This document shows positions 1 to 8,935 of a stretch of DNA of 64,000 bases, piece after piece. The notes under the pieces were generated by a model. That model saw nothing but the letters and a program-made list of their open reading frames with translations. It was not told the origin of the DNA and did not search any database. Where the stretch lies: the NCBI GenBank assembly GCA_964484185.1, contig CAZAEQ010000005.1, positions 82,283-146,282 of the forward strand, in the 5' to 3' direction. This DNA comes from F1-120-MAGs238 sp964484185. Lineage in GTDB: Bacteria; Planctomycetota; Phycisphaerae; Phycisphaerales; UBA1924. Numbering within the stretch: the stretch's first letter is position 1; each line of letters starts with the position of its first letter. A program made the position numbers and the translations under genes.

Positions 1-186
1 GCCATTGAGATTGAGCCAGTCTGCGCGGACCATCGTGGGGCGGGGGTATTGACGCCAGGCATTTTCTGGAGTGACGGTTGCGCCCCAGGTTGTAGAGAGT
101 GGGGCGGGCGCGGGTTGCCAGTTCTTAGCATCGGGAGCGGCGAGTGCGGCGGCGGAAATTGAAAGCGAGAGAATGTGTGAGAGCAT
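1..186 (-). CDS. Glycoside hydrolase family 2, N-terminal fragment
   Basis: The first 62 codons of a gene that runs off the left edge. The ATG at 186-184 starts a signal peptide (MLSHILSLSISAAALA). It is followed by TTWGATVTPENAW and YPRPTMVRADWLNLNG, the stretch that opens the jelly-roll sugar-binding domain of GH2 beta-galactosidase/beta-glucuronidase-like enzymes in planctomycetes. The catalytic domain is outside the window, so substrate cannot be told. It would be an exported glycosidase. No strong ribosome binding site is visible before the ATG. It lies downstream of the porin gene on the same strand but is separated from it by a terminator. The family call rests on this N-terminal signature only. 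Confidence 0.7.
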   Translation of the reverse strand, partial: MLSHILSLSISAAALAAPDAKNWQPAPAPLSTTWGATVTPENAWRQYPRPTMVRADWLNLNG

Positions 187-235
187 GCCCTGAGGATATC
201 TGATTCACAGCAGAGTGAAAAAGAAAATGGAGTGT

Positions 236-273
236 AAAAACACACTGGCCGGCCCCGAGGGGGACCGGCCAGT
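236..273 (-). terminator. Rho-independent terminator of the porin gene
   Basis: A 12-bp stem with one mismatch (arms 245-256 and 261-272, loop 257-260). Read on the minus strand it is followed by a T-run (complement of 236-240). It lies about 40 bases after the porin stop codon and before the GH2 gene. Confidence 0.8.
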
Positions 274-314
274 AGAGTCAAAATTTCGGACGGTGGCCAT
301 CCGATCGAGATGAA

Positions 315-1562
315 TTACCAGACGACCTGTGCTTGGACAGCAAGAGCGACTTCGCCCTTCTTGTCCTGACCGAGGAAGCCGACTGTTGGCTGTGAAGTGT
401 TATAAGCCGGGGAGCTGAGGCTAGCCAGGTTCATGTTCTTGCTCAGCGTCCAAACGAGGTCAGCCGAGATCTTGAAGGTGTGGCTGCGGGGGCTGACGTA
501 GTAGTTGCCGCCGAGAGTGATGAAGTGGAAGGTGCGGTTGCCGGATGCGATGTAGTCCTTATCACCGCGGATGCCTTCGTAGCGAGCAACAAATTCGAGC
601 TGGTCGGTGGCGAAGACGCCGCCCTGAACGATCCAGCCGAAATTGGTACGCTTCGGGGTGCCCTTGAGATCAGTCTGAGCGCCGACGAATGCGCCGTAGA
701 GGTTCCAGCCTGATGCTTCGTATGAAACATCAACGGTTCCTTGCCACATGCTCATGTCGTCGGTGTTGGCCTTGGAGCCAGGACCGGTCTTGCCAGCGGT
801 CTGGTAGTGACCAGCGACGCCGATGAGGAGGCCGTTGCTGTCTGAGTCACGCCATGAGGTGAAATCGTTCCAGCGGCTCCAGTCGGTGCCCATGCACTGG
901 AATTCAGCGCGAGCGGTGATGGCGAAGTCGGACTCGCCAACTGAGTTGTACTCAGTGGCGGCCTGGTTTGCACCATCGCTGAAGTCAGCCATGAAGCGCC
1001 AGGAGTCAGCGCGGTAGCCGATTTCCATGGCCTGTGAGCGGCCGAGCGTGAAGACTGAGTTGACGACGCCGCGGTTGACGAGCAACTGCTTTTCATCGCC
1101 GACGAGTTCTTCGCGGAGACCGGCGAGCTTGAACTGGCCGCCACGGACGTAGAAGCCATTGTCCCAGGTGTAGCGGAAGTCCGCATCCTTGAGCATGACT
1201 GCGCCGTCGCCGCCGAACTGCACGTCTACTGAGTAGGTGAGTTCTTTGGTCCAAGTGTTACCCCAGAACTTCACACGTGCGTTTGGCATGTTGAAGCCGT
1301 GGGTGTAGTTTTCGTTACCACCGGTCTGGCTGGAAGAGCGGAAATCGCTGTTCCAACGGAACTGGGTGTAACCACCGATGTACAGCGTGCTGTCACCAGC
1401 GGTCAACTTGAAGTGTTCCGCACCAGCTGCAAGAGCGCTGTTGCGAGCCGCTGCATCAGCCGACAATTCGGCGGCGTATGCGCGGTCCTGATCGGGGGAA
1501 GCGGCAAGCGCGATTGAACTCAGCGCTGCGCCTGCGAGCACCATAAGAACTTTGCTCTTCAT
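315..1562 (-). CDS. Phosphate-selective porin O/P-like outer-membrane protein
   Basis: A 415-residue outer-membrane beta-barrel of the OprO/OprP-like porin family, which lets phosphate or polyphosphate (or other small anions) cross the outer membrane. The ATG at 1562 is preferred over an upstream start because it is preceded by AAGGAGT at good spacing and begins a clear signal peptide (MKSKVLMVLAGAALSSIALA). The mature part has YIGGYTQFRWNSDF and many alternating aromatic/polar strands typical of 16-18-strand barrels, and it ends in an aromatic-hydrophobic strand (AVQAQVVW). It is divergent from a PhoB-like regulator 585 bp away, which fits phosphate control, but no classic Pho box was found. 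Specificity for phosphate is inferred from family and context. Confidence 0.75.
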   Translation of the reverse strand: MKSKVLMVLAGAALSSIALAASPDQDRAYAAELSADAAARNSALAAGAEHFKLTAGDSTLYIGGYTQFRWNSDFRSSSQTGGNENYTHGFNMPNARVKFWGNTWTKELTYSVDVQFGGDGAVMLKDADFRYTWDNGFYVRGGQFKLAGLREELVGDEKQLLVNRGVVNSVFTLGRSQAMEIGYRADSWRFMADFSDGANQAATEYNSVGESDFAITARAEFQCMGTDWSRWNDFTSWRDSDSNGLLIGVAGHYQTAGKTGPGSKANTDDMSMWQGTVDVSYEASGWNLYGAFVGAQTDLKGTPKRTNFGWIVQGGVFATDQLEFVARYEGIRGDKDYIASGNRTFHFITLGGNYYVSPRSHTFKISADLVWTLSKNMNLASLSSPAYNTSQPTVGFLGQDKKGEVALAVQAQVVW

Positions 1563-2147
1563 TCGAAAGACTCCTTCATTGCCGGGATCGCGCCGGTGAC
1601 TCGCCGTCACGTACCCGTCATTCACACCGTCCGATAGTTCGTGGAAACACCCCACGCCTAGCGAAGTTGGCACATACTAGCAAGAAACTCCTGCGAGTGC
1701 TTACCGGACTGCTTTTCGCTTTCCGGGACACGCTCCATCAACGCGATGGATCAGAAGCAGCTTGTTTGGAAAACCGGTCAAAGTCGTTTCAGACTGGTTT
1801 TCCGAAAGAAATCGCTGATGAGTAAACGCCAGCGACAGGACTTGCCGGATCTCAAAACCCTTCGCGAATGCGATAGGTCAAAAGTCCGGGGTCCATTGGG
1901 CGGGATGCTACCCCCGCTCAGCGACTTTGACAAACAGCCGCCACACCCTTTTCGTCTACAGGGGCTTTAGGGCACAATAATTGACAGCACAATAAGGAAG
2001 AACTTTGGCTCAAGTTGAATTCACCAAATCTGAACGGGACTCCCCCTTCACGGGGGTTCTCATGGCGTTACGCTCTAGCAGATTCGGGGACCCAGAGATT
2101 GTAAAATGACGCAAGTGTTGTCTAATAAAGAAGTTAAGAGCAATCCT
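1563..2147. other. Long divergent regulatory region with hairpin and direct repeats
   Basis: A 585-bp stretch without a convincing gene between the porin and the PhoB-like regulator. It holds a 15-bp inverted repeat (1765-1779 with 1792-1806; the only imperfections are two G-U pairs), a 9-bp direct repeat GCACAATAA (1972-1980 and 1987-1995, period 15) next to two TTGACA hexamers (1927 and 1981), and a small CCCCC/GGGGG hairpin (2042-2056). These could be operators, promoter parts or a small RNA. Nothing here matches the enterobacterial Pho box. Confidence 0.45.
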
Positions 2148-2852
2148 ATGAGCCAGATCAAGCACATCCTTATTGTCGAAGATGAACGCGACCTCTCTGA
2201 TCTCTTGACGTTCAACCTCCAAAAAGCGGGTTATAGGACGAGCGCAAGTTTTGACGGTCGCGAAGCTCTCCAAACTGCTCTCGCGACAACTTTTGACCTG
2301 ATCGTGCTGGACATCATGCTCCCCGGAATGAGCGGAACCGACATCGCCGCACGCCTGAGGTCAAACCCCAAGACTGCTCGAACCCCAATAATAATGGTTA
2401 CAGCTAAGAGCGAGGAAGTGGATCAACTTGTCGGCCTGGCGGTGGGCGCCGATGACTATCTCACCAAACCCTTCAGCCCCAAAGTGCTGCTTGCCCGTAT
2501 AGAAGCTGTCTTGCGTCGGAGCAGTTCGGCCAACCCCGAGTCTCGAGTCCTCTCTATGGGCCAAATTGTTGTCAATTTGGACTCCCACGAAGCGGTGGTT
2601 GATGGTGAAGTCGTGAAACTCACACTGACTGAGTTCCGGCTGCTCGCCTGTTTGCTTGCAGAGCGAGGAAGAGTTCTCAGTCGATCAGTTCTGATCACCA
2701 AAGCGATCGGGCCCGGAATTATGGTGACCGAACGAACGATCGATGTTCACTTGACGGCGCTGCGCAAGAAACTGGGAGCGCACGCCGACTTCATTCAAAC
2801 TGTTCGCGGCGTCGGGTATCGAGCAGTGGAAGACTCGGCTGCCGAGATTTAG
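2148..2852 (+). CDS. phoB: PhoB-like OmpR-family response regulator
   Basis: A two-component response regulator of 234 residues: an N-terminal receiver domain (acidic pocket Glu11/Asp12, phospho-acceptor Asp55 in VLDIMLPG, Lys107 in TKPFSP) and a C-terminal winged-helix DNA-binding domain (ERTIDVHLTALRKKLG). The run GADDYLTKPFSPKVLLARI closely resembles PhoB. It should activate phosphate-starvation genes once phosphorylated. The start at 2148 is preferred because the receiver begins at once; an in-frame ATG lies at 2106, and neither has a strong ribosome binding site. The likely kinase partner (5565-6977) is downstream but separated by two dockerin genes, while a phosphate-type porin is divergent. 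The PhoB role is inferred from similarity and neighbours. Confidence 0.8.
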   Translation: MSQIKHILIVEDERDLSDLLTFNLQKAGYRTSASFDGREALQTALATTFDLIVLDIMLPGMSGTDIAARLRSNPKTARTPIIMVTAKSEEVDQLVGLAVGADDYLTKPFSPKVLLARIEAVLRRSSSANPESRVLSMGQIVVNLDSHEAVVDGEVVKLTLTEFRLLACLLAERGRVLSRSVLITKAIGPGIMVTERTIDVHLTALRKKLGAHADFIQTVRGVGYRAVEDSAAEI

Positions 2853-3146
2853 AACCCGGGTTTCAGGGGTCGTCAGCATTTCCCATCTGGGACAGACTCG
2901 ATGTCAGGCTGACAGCCGGGCGTTTTGGGAAACGGCAATCAAAAACAGATGCAGAGTACGTTCCGCTGATGGCTACTGGCCAGCGGGTATGTGCCGCACA
3001 CGTTGCAAAAATGGAAGCTCTGGTGTTTATGCAATCAACGGGGTAATTCGGGAATGTGCGTGAAAATGTGAGAGGCATTACGTTGTCCTTATCGTGGGAG
3101 TGCGGCGCAGTGGTGATCCGCGACAATCTGATTCAGGAGATCTCAC

Positions 3147-4343
3147 ATGAATCGTCTTTCTTCAATCGCATCAATCATCACAGTTTGCGGCACTGTTCTG
3201 TCGGGGGCTACGGCATCAGGACAATTGACCTATGACATTTCTCACACGTTCACCTTTTTCCCGCCGGCGGGATTTCCCGCAGTGATTCCATTGGTGCAGG
3301 GCGCATATTTCCAGCACGCATGGATCAAGGAGTCTGGGTACCGGGCGTGGGGGGCAGCGCCGTTGCCACAGGGTCCGAACTTTGATCCATTTGGGATGGA
3401 GACTCCGACGGCGACCGGCGCCGCAAATCACTCCACAACCACGGGATTGATGAATCCAGTGAATTTCCAGGCGTTCACAATCTCACCGAGCGGCCTGTTC
3501 TGGACCGGGTGTACAACCGTGACAAGCCCCAACTCTGGACTATCGGCATCGGCATGCAATCAGTTTGACATCATGCCCTTTGGCGCTGGGACGCCGATCT
3601 CCGGGACATTTCGTTCTGTGGGTGGACTGCTCATGGGTGGACGCAGGTATCAGGAGGCCTATGCGTTTTCATCGGCGGGACTCTCAATGTCCGGAGTCTC
3701 TCCAACTGGCCAGATTCTCTGGCACGCGACAATGGCAAGTGTTTCTGGAAGTGTGCACGCGATCCGGGTGACAAGTGATCCGATCATGGTCGTCGCCACT
3801 GATCCAGCAGGAAACACGGCGTCAGCGGTTGCGCTTGACATTGACTTTGAAAATTCAGGACCTGGGGGAGTGAACTGGCAATCAGATGTATTGACAGTTG
3901 ATGCACCGAACTCGCGATTTGTAATTCAGATGGATCAGAGTGTCGCACCACGAGGCGGCGATCTGATTATCGAAACACAGAACGGCGCCATATCTGTGGC
4001 GGCAGGGACCGGCATGTTCGCAAATCTATCCCTTCCGCCCATCGGATCGATTGTCCCATTCAGCATGCACCTGAGGAACGACATTCCAGTTGACTATGAC
4101 GCCAACGGGATCCTGCCTGGCGCAACAAGTGCATCGCTTGAGTTCCTTGGCGGCGGTTCCATGCCAGGGAAAGCTGGCTGTCGAGCGGATTTCAACGGCG
4201 ATGGCGAAGTTGACTTCTTTGACTATCTTGACTTCGTTGACGCGTTCAGCGCGGGATTGGACGCCGCGGACTTCAATCATGATGAGGTCATTGATTTCTT
4301 TGACTATCTCGATTTTGTGGATGCGTTCAGCGCCGGTTGCTGA
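3147..4343 (+). CDS. Secreted GC-type dockerin protein, function unknown
   Basis: A 398-residue exported protein. It has a good ribosome binding site (AGGAG 8 bases before ATG) and a signal peptide ending near ATASGQ. The bulk (about residues 27-340) is Gly/Ser-rich beta-structure that I do not recognise. The last ~55 residues form a twin dockerin-like module: CRADFNGDGEVDFFDYLDF, a second loop DFNHDEVIDFFDYLDF, and the terminal Gly-Cys. Each loop has the dockerin-type calcium ligands at positions 1, 3, 5, 9 and 12. It sits between the PhoB-like and PhoR-like genes. No catalytic motif was found, so a binding or structural role in the extracytoplasmic space is the most that can be said. Confidence 0.85.
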   Translation: MNRLSSIASIITVCGTVLSGATASGQLTYDISHTFTFFPPAGFPAVIPLVQGAYFQHAWIKESGYRAWGAAPLPQGPNFDPFGMETPTATGAANHSTTTGLMNPVNFQAFTISPSGLFWTGCTTVTSPNSGLSASACNQFDIMPFGAGTPISGTFRSVGGLLMGGRRYQEAYAFSSAGLSMSGVSPTGQILWHATMASVSGSVHAIRVTSDPIMVVATDPAGNTASAVALDIDFENSGPGGVNWQSDVLTVDAPNSRFVIQMDQSVAPRGGDLIIETQNGAISVAAGTGMFANLSLPPIGSIVPFSMHLRNDIPVDYDANGILPGATSASLEFLGGGSMPGKAGCRADFNGDGEVDFFDYLDFVDAFSAGLDAADFNHDEVIDFFDYLDFVDAFSAGC

Positions 4344-4369
4344 TCGCTCAGAACCGTTTGGCTGATAAC

Positions 4370-4422
4370 TTGGGCAACCTAGCCCAGATTCTCTAGCTGC
4401 AAGCGAGGCATTGCTCGCAGCT
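4370..4422 (+). terminator. Two tandem hairpins, weak terminator candidate
   Basis: Two short hairpins follow the first dockerin gene: TGGGC/GCCCA at about 4371-4386, and a stem at 4395-4422 with GCGAG pairing CTCGC. No T-run follows, so this may instead be a partial terminator or an mRNA-end stabiliser within the transcript. Confidence 0.35.
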
Positions 4423-4538
4423 GGACTCAACTTTCGATTGCAATCGGTCCTCTGTATCTGATATGATTTTTTCGAGAGTCGATCTCGCTGCGAGCGGCTT
4501 GTTCGCTCGGCTCGCCTGACGTGATGGAGGACTGAAAA

Positions 4539-5534
4539 GTGAGAGCTTCTGAATCTACCGCTGGTTCTGCTGTACTGGCAGTTGCGATCGGGATGTTCAC
4601 GCAGAACGTCCAGGCACAGGTTCTAGAAGCGAATCTTCGAATCTGGTTTGATGCATCAGATTCTGCGAACGTGACGCTGGACACAACGGGTTTGACCACC
4701 GTCGCTCGGATCAACAACAGGGCAAGCAGCGGCGGATTTATCGCGAACGCGACGAAAGCCCAGCAGCCACAGTGGCTCGCTGGCGAGATCAATGGATTTC
4801 CGGCAATGCTCTTCGACGGCGTGAACGATGTGCTCCGCAACACAGCATTCTCAAATACGCCGCTCGCAGAAGCCACGATTTTTATGGTGTTTGCGCCCGA
4901 GACTTCGGACGGGAGCTATCCAGGACTCATTTCTTTAGGTACCGCTGACGGGAGCGACTATCTCACCGGTATCAATGTTGATCTTGGCCAGGGTTTCCAG
5001 AATTCGTTCAGCTATCTGAACATCGAAGGACCCAAGCTCATCACCCCCGGCGGGCGGAATTATCGCAATTCGAGCAATTCGTTTAATACATGGCATTTGA
5101 TCCAGGTGAACTACTGGAGTTCGCGGCTTGAACTGGTGGTTGATGGAGTTCGTGAAGGGCGAGTGACTTTCACTGCACCGGCACAGATCAACGCACAGGC
5201 GCTAAGGCTTGGCGCGAGATACTACTCGGGGGGCGAACGAGGCTACGGGAATATCAAGCTCGCTGAAGTGCTGGTGTATGACAGCGCCGCCGATTGCGAT
5301 GCGTTGAATCAGACCGCGCTCTATCTCGCCGCAAAGTATGGGATAGCAACGGCATATCTGCCGCCGGGATGCCCGGCAGATTTTAATGCTGACTGCACGG
5401 TGGACTTCTTTGATTATCTTGATTTTGTTGATGCCTTCAGTACAGGATTGTCCAGGGCGGACTTCAATCTTGATCAGGTGATCGATTTCTTTGATTATTT
5501 GGATTTCGTGGATGCCTTCAGCACTGGGTGCTGA
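4539..5534 (+). CDS. LamG-like lectin-fold GC-type dockerin protein
   Basis: A 331-residue exported protein starting at GTG (GGAGG seven bases upstream) with a signal peptide ending at NVQAQ. About residues 30-265 match the concanavalin/laminin-G-like pattern seen in planctomycete surface proteins: LRIWFDASDSANVTLD, PAMLFDGVNDVLR, then TFMVFAPE-like and LVVDGVREGRVTF strands. This fold usually binds sugars or other ligands. The C-terminus is the twin dockerin module starting CPADFNADC and ending STGC; the extra cysteine in loop 1 is unusual. The PhoR-like kinase starts 31 bases after the stop, so both are probably co-transcribed. No enzyme signature is visible. Confidence 0.85.
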   Translation: MRASESTAGSAVLAVAIGMFTQNVQAQVLEANLRIWFDASDSANVTLDTTGLTTVARINNRASSGGFIANATKAQQPQWLAGEINGFPAMLFDGVNDVLRNTAFSNTPLAEATIFMVFAPETSDGSYPGLISLGTADGSDYLTGINVDLGQGFQNSFSYLNIEGPKLITPGGRNYRNSSNSFNTWHLIQVNYWSSRLELVVDGVREGRVTFTAPAQINAQALRLGARYYSGGERGYGNIKLAEVLVYDSAADCDALNQTALYLAAKYGIATAYLPPGCPADFNADCTVDFFDYLDFVDAFSTGLSRADFNLDQVIDFFDYLDFVDAFSTGC

Positions 5535-5564
5535 TCGCGCTGCAGCGGTTCTATCCTCCGAGCA

Positions 5565-6977
5565 GTGAAAACGAACCGTTCGAATCTCCGGGTCAATGTT
5601 GTCGCGACCTGTTGTATCTGGTCGGTGGCCATTCTCGCCTTCATTCTCTCGATGGCGAACGCCGCAGGAAGCGTTGTGTTTTCACTTCTTGGCGCACTTG
5701 GTGTGTTTTGCACGTACCTGTTGCTGGTTGCACTGCGGACTGATGATGAACAAGATGCTGGAATGCGTGTGGTATGGGCCCGCACGCTTTGGGAGCGCGT
5801 TAGCAAAGACCCAATGCCCGGTCGCGGCGACAATGAAGGCGATGGGGAGTATGCGGCCAGAGTGTTTTCACTCGCCCAAAGTGCGGCCGGCGATGGGCTG
5901 GAAGAAGTGCATGGGTCAGAGGACTTTCGTCAGGCCCTTGACGGCATGGACTTGCCCGTCCTTGCATTTGATGAGCAAGGAATGGCAATACTGGCCAATC
6001 GTGCGGCGGCAGAGTTCTTTGCGGTCAGTGAACAGGAGATTCGAAAGCGCGCGGTAGAAGAACTTGTGCCGCAGCGCGAGGCGTTTGAACTGGTCCAGGC
6101 GGCGATCCGAGGGGTGCCCGGAAAGCGCAGCGTGCGGTCAGGACAGCGAATTCTCGAAGTGGTTGCAGCGCCGGTGCGCGGGCCGGAGGAGAAGCGAGAT
6201 GCACACTTCGCGGCGGTGGTGACGCTGCGCGATGTGACTGAGATGGCGCAAGCGGCGCAGCTCAAGACAGATTTTGTGGCGAGCGCGAGCCACGAGATTC
6301 GTACGCCGCTCGCTTCGATCAAGGCGGCGGCGGAAACGTTGAAGGACGGCGCGGCGGAGATACCTGCTCTGCGTGATCGCTTCCTGACGATGATCCAGAA
6401 CAACACGGAACGGCTGGAAGAGCTTACCCGAGACCTGATGGATCTCTCGCGACTGGAGACTCCGGAAGTTGAAGTAGAGCGGCGCGATATCGCGATCGAT
6501 GTTGAGATTGAATCTCTTCGCGGATTGGTTGCTCCTGCGCTGGCGCAGAGAAACCTGAATCTGGTTGTAGATTGTGCAGGAGTGGTCAAGGTTCACACCG
6601 ATCTGAAGTTGCTGCGACTGATTGTGCAGAACCTGGTCGACAACGCCACGAAATTTGGAAACGAGAACACCGATATTCTGCTCAAGCTTCGCGCGATTCC
6701 GGGCCCCGATGCACGCCCTGGTTTGAGATTGAGCGTGACCGATCAGGGTGTGGGGATTCCACTCGCAGCTCAGGCGCGAATATTTGAACGGTTCTATCAG
6801 GTAGATATGTCCCGTTCGGGGCAGCAACAGCGGCGTGGAACTGGACTGGGTCTTGCAATTGTGAAGCACGCGGTCAAGTCATTGGGCGGAACGATCAGTG
6901 TCGAAAGCGTGTGGCAGCAGGGGACCACGATGACGGTGGAATTACCCGATGCTGTTGCGGAGCAGGCCGAGGCCTGA
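5565..6977 (+). CDS. phoR: PhoR-like PAS sensor histidine kinase
   Basis: A 470-residue membrane histidine kinase. Two N-terminal membrane segments (about residues 10-55) are followed by a cytoplasmic PAS domain (from about residue 125, LPVLAFDEQGMAILANRAA), a HisKA domain with phospho-acceptor His243 in SASHEIRTPLASIKAA, and an HATPase domain with N box (NLVDNATKFGNE), G1 (DQGVGIP) and G2 (GTGLGLAIVKHA). This order is that of PhoR, and it is the natural partner of the PhoB-like regulator at 2148-2852. The start is GTG, 31 bp after the preceding dockerin gene, without a clear ribosome binding site, so translation may be coupled. The signal sensed is unknown; phosphate is inferred from the neighbouring porin. 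Confidence 0.8.
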   Translation: MKTNRSNLRVNVVATCCIWSVAILAFILSMANAAGSVVFSLLGALGVFCTYLLLVALRTDDEQDAGMRVVWARTLWERVSKDPMPGRGDNEGDGEYAARVFSLAQSAAGDGLEEVHGSEDFRQALDGMDLPVLAFDEQGMAILANRAAAEFFAVSEQEIRKRAVEELVPQREAFELVQAAIRGVPGKRSVRSGQRILEVVAAPVRGPEEKRDAHFAAVVTLRDVTEMAQAAQLKTDFVASASHEIRTPLASIKAAAETLKDGAAEIPALRDRFLTMIQNNTERLEELTRDLMDLSRLETPEVEVERRDIAIDVEIESLRGLVAPALAQRNLNLVVDCAGVVKVHTDLKLLRLIVQNLVDNATKFGNENTDILLKLRAIPGPDARPGLRLSVTDQGVGIPLAAQARIFERFYQVDMSRSGQQQRRGTGLGLAIVKHAVKSLGGTISVESVWQQGTTMTVELPDAVAEQAEA

Positions 6978-6988
6978 AAAAGAAAAAG

Positions 6989-7063
6989 GGTGATCGGCGG
7001 GACTCGAACCCGTAACCCCCGGGATCACAACCCGGTGCTCTAACCAATTGAGCTACGACCACC
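6989..7063 (-). tRNA. trnH: tRNA-His (GTG)
   Basis: Read on the minus strand this folds as a cloverleaf: acceptor GTGGTCG/CGATCAC, D stem GCTC/GAGC, anticodon stem CCGGG/CCCGG around loop TTGTGAT (anticodon GTG, histidine), and T loop TTCGAGT. The extra 5' G pairs with the discriminator C, the hallmark of tRNA-His. One T-stem pair is A-C. CCA is not encoded. The T-rich tract just downstream (complement of 6977-6987) probably ends transcription. It converges with the kinase gene. Confidence 0.95.
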
Positions 7064-7243
7064 ATCAGGAATCTGTTAGGTTTTGGCGAGCGATCTCGCG
7101 GGACTAAGGGTAGAGACGATGAGACCCAGGATCAAACGGCGTTGAACGACTTAGAAGGGTGGCAATTGGTGCAACCGAGTTCTAGGCTTGCGGTTCCCAC
7201 TGAAGGAACTCTCTATTTGTGTGGTGGGAATGGAGGCTCTTGA

Positions 7244-8848
7244 ATGTCGACCGTAAAGCGTCCTGCGGCACTTGAACAACTTGATCTGTCACCCAAACGC
7301 GCCCATCTCAATCTGCCACCGGCGACATTGGTAGAGCATGCAATTTCTGCCGGAGAGGGAAAGTTGGCCTCCAACGGTGCGATCGTGTGCCTGACTGGCG
7401 ATCGCGGCGGCCGCTCACCCAATGACAAATATTTGGAAGACACGGCGGGAATTCACGACAAGATCTGGTGGGGCAAGGTCAATAAGCCGCTTTCTCCGGA
7501 GGCGTTCGAGAAGGCAGTGAAGATTGCGGTGGATCATTTGAATAACAGGCCGCGGTTGTTCACGTTTGAAGGGTTTGCAGGAGCGGATGCAAAGTATCGC
7601 CTTGGCGTGCGAGTTGTGACCGAGCAGGCCTGGCACGCGTTGTTTGCCAGCACGTTGTTCATCCGCCAGGGGAGCAAGGCCGCCGGCGCGGATGCAAAGT
7701 GGAACCATGACTGGACAGTCATCAACGCGGGCCGCCGCCGCTTGACCGCTGAAGAAGCGAAGGAACTGGGCGTGACCGGCCCCGTGCTGATTGCACAAAG
7801 CTTGGAAAAGAAAACCGTTGTCATTCTCGGCAGCGAATACGCGGGCGAAATGAAGAAGAGCATTTTCTATGCTCTGAACTTTGACCTGCCGGAAGTCAAA
7901 GTCTTCCCGATGCACTGCTCGTGTAACGTTTCCAAGGACGACAAGGGCAATGCGGCGTTGTTCTTCGGGCTTTCGGGCACTGGCAAGACGACCCTCTCGG
8001 CAGATCCAAATCGCGCGCTGATCGGAGATGATGAACACGGCTGGAGCGATCAGGGTGTGTTCAACTTCGAAGGCGGTTGCTACGCAAAGTGCATCAAGCT
8101 CTCAAAGGAAGGCGAGCCGCAGATCTGGAACGCAATCAAGTTCGGCAGCGTACTCGAAAACGTAGTGATTGATGAGAACCGCGTTCCCGACTATGACAAG
8201 ACGCTCACAACGGAAAACACACGCGTCACGTATCCCGCGGACTTCATTGACAACGCGGTAATCCCCAGCCTCTGCGGCCATCCCAAGAACGTCGTGTTCC
8301 TCACGGCCGATGCCTACGGAGTTCTGCCGCCGGTTTCGAAGCTCACGCCTGAACAGGCGATGTACTACTTCATTAACGGTTACACCAGCAAGTTGGCGGG
8401 TACTGAGGCAGGCGTAACTGAGCCGCAGCCGAATTTTTCGCCATGCTTTGGCGGGCCATTCCTGCCTCGGCCTCCAAAGGTGTACGCAGAAATGCTCGCG
8501 GCCAAGGTGAAGCAGCACGGCGCGAATGTGTGGCTGCTCAATACCGGCTGGACCGGCGGCGCCTACGGAGTGGGCTCGCGATTCAAGCTGGCGTACACAC
8601 GCGCGTTTGTGACAGCGATTCTCGATGGTTCGCTTGCGAAGGCGAAGTTCACGCCTGATGAGATCTTCGGATTGAATCTGCCTGATGCAGTCGCAGGAGT
8701 ACCGGCAGAGGTGCTTCATCCAAAGAACACATGGAAAGATAAAGCGGCGTACGACACACAGGCGAAGAAGCTTGCAACGCAGTTCCGTGCGAACGACAAG
8801 GGTTTTGAAATGCCCGATGCGGTTCGCGCGGGCGGGCCGCGGGTGTAA
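7244..8848 (+). CDS. pckA: Phosphoenolpyruvate carboxykinase (ATP)
   Basis: Cytosolic enzyme of gluconeogenesis that converts oxaloacetate and ATP to phosphoenolpyruvate, ADP and CO2. The length of 534 residues is usual for the ATP-dependent class. Visible motifs: LTGDRGGRSPNDKY near the N-terminus, the metal-binding region FPMHCSCNV, the kinase P-loop GLSGTGKTTLSADP around residue 243 followed by LIGDDEHGW, and the substrate-site NTGWTGG. The start ATG has GGAGG eight bases upstream. It stands alone, transcribed from about 7.2 kb to the bidirectional terminator at 8874. Function is assigned with high confidence from these motifs. Confidence 0.97.
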   Translation: MSTVKRPAALEQLDLSPKRAHLNLPPATLVEHAISAGEGKLASNGAIVCLTGDRGGRSPNDKYLEDTAGIHDKIWWGKVNKPLSPEAFEKAVKIAVDHLNNRPRLFTFEGFAGADAKYRLGVRVVTEQAWHALFASTLFIRQGSKAAGADAKWNHDWTVINAGRRRLTAEEAKELGVTGPVLIAQSLEKKTVVILGSEYAGEMKKSIFYALNFDLPEVKVFPMHCSCNVSKDDKGNAALFFGLSGTGKTTLSADPNRALIGDDEHGWSDQGVFNFEGGCYAKCIKLSKEGEPQIWNAIKFGSVLENVVIDENRVPDYDKTLTTENTRVTYPADFIDNAVIPSLCGHPKNVVFLTADAYGVLPPVSKLTPEQAMYYFINGYTSKLAGTEAGVTEPQPNFSPCFGGPFLPRPPKVYAEMLAAKVKQHGANVWLLNTGWTGGAYGVGSRFKLAYTRAFVTAILDGSLAKAKFTPDEIFGLNLPDAVAGVPAEVLHPKNTWKDKAAYDTQAKKLATQFRANDKGFEMPDAVRAGGPRV

Positions 8849-8864
8849 AGCATTCTCGGTTGCA

Positions 8865-8905
8865 AAAATAAAAATCTGCCCTGCAACTGCAGGGCAGATT
8901 TTTTT
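8865..8905. terminator. Bidirectional terminator between pckA and DUF1080 gene
   Basis: A perfect 12-bp stem (8874-8885 with 8888-8899) with T-run after it on the plus strand (to 8905) and A-run before it (8865-8874), so it works in both directions. It serves the convergent pckA and DUF1080 genes. Confidence 0.92.
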
Positions 8906-8935
8906 GTTGGCAATATTCTTCGCGATGTGGTCGGT

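Noticed and set aside
1746..1970. Possible 74-residue gene upstream of the PhoB-like regulator
   Set aside because: It overlaps the large hairpin, has no ribosome binding site and reads as random, basic sequence; treated as regulatory DNA.
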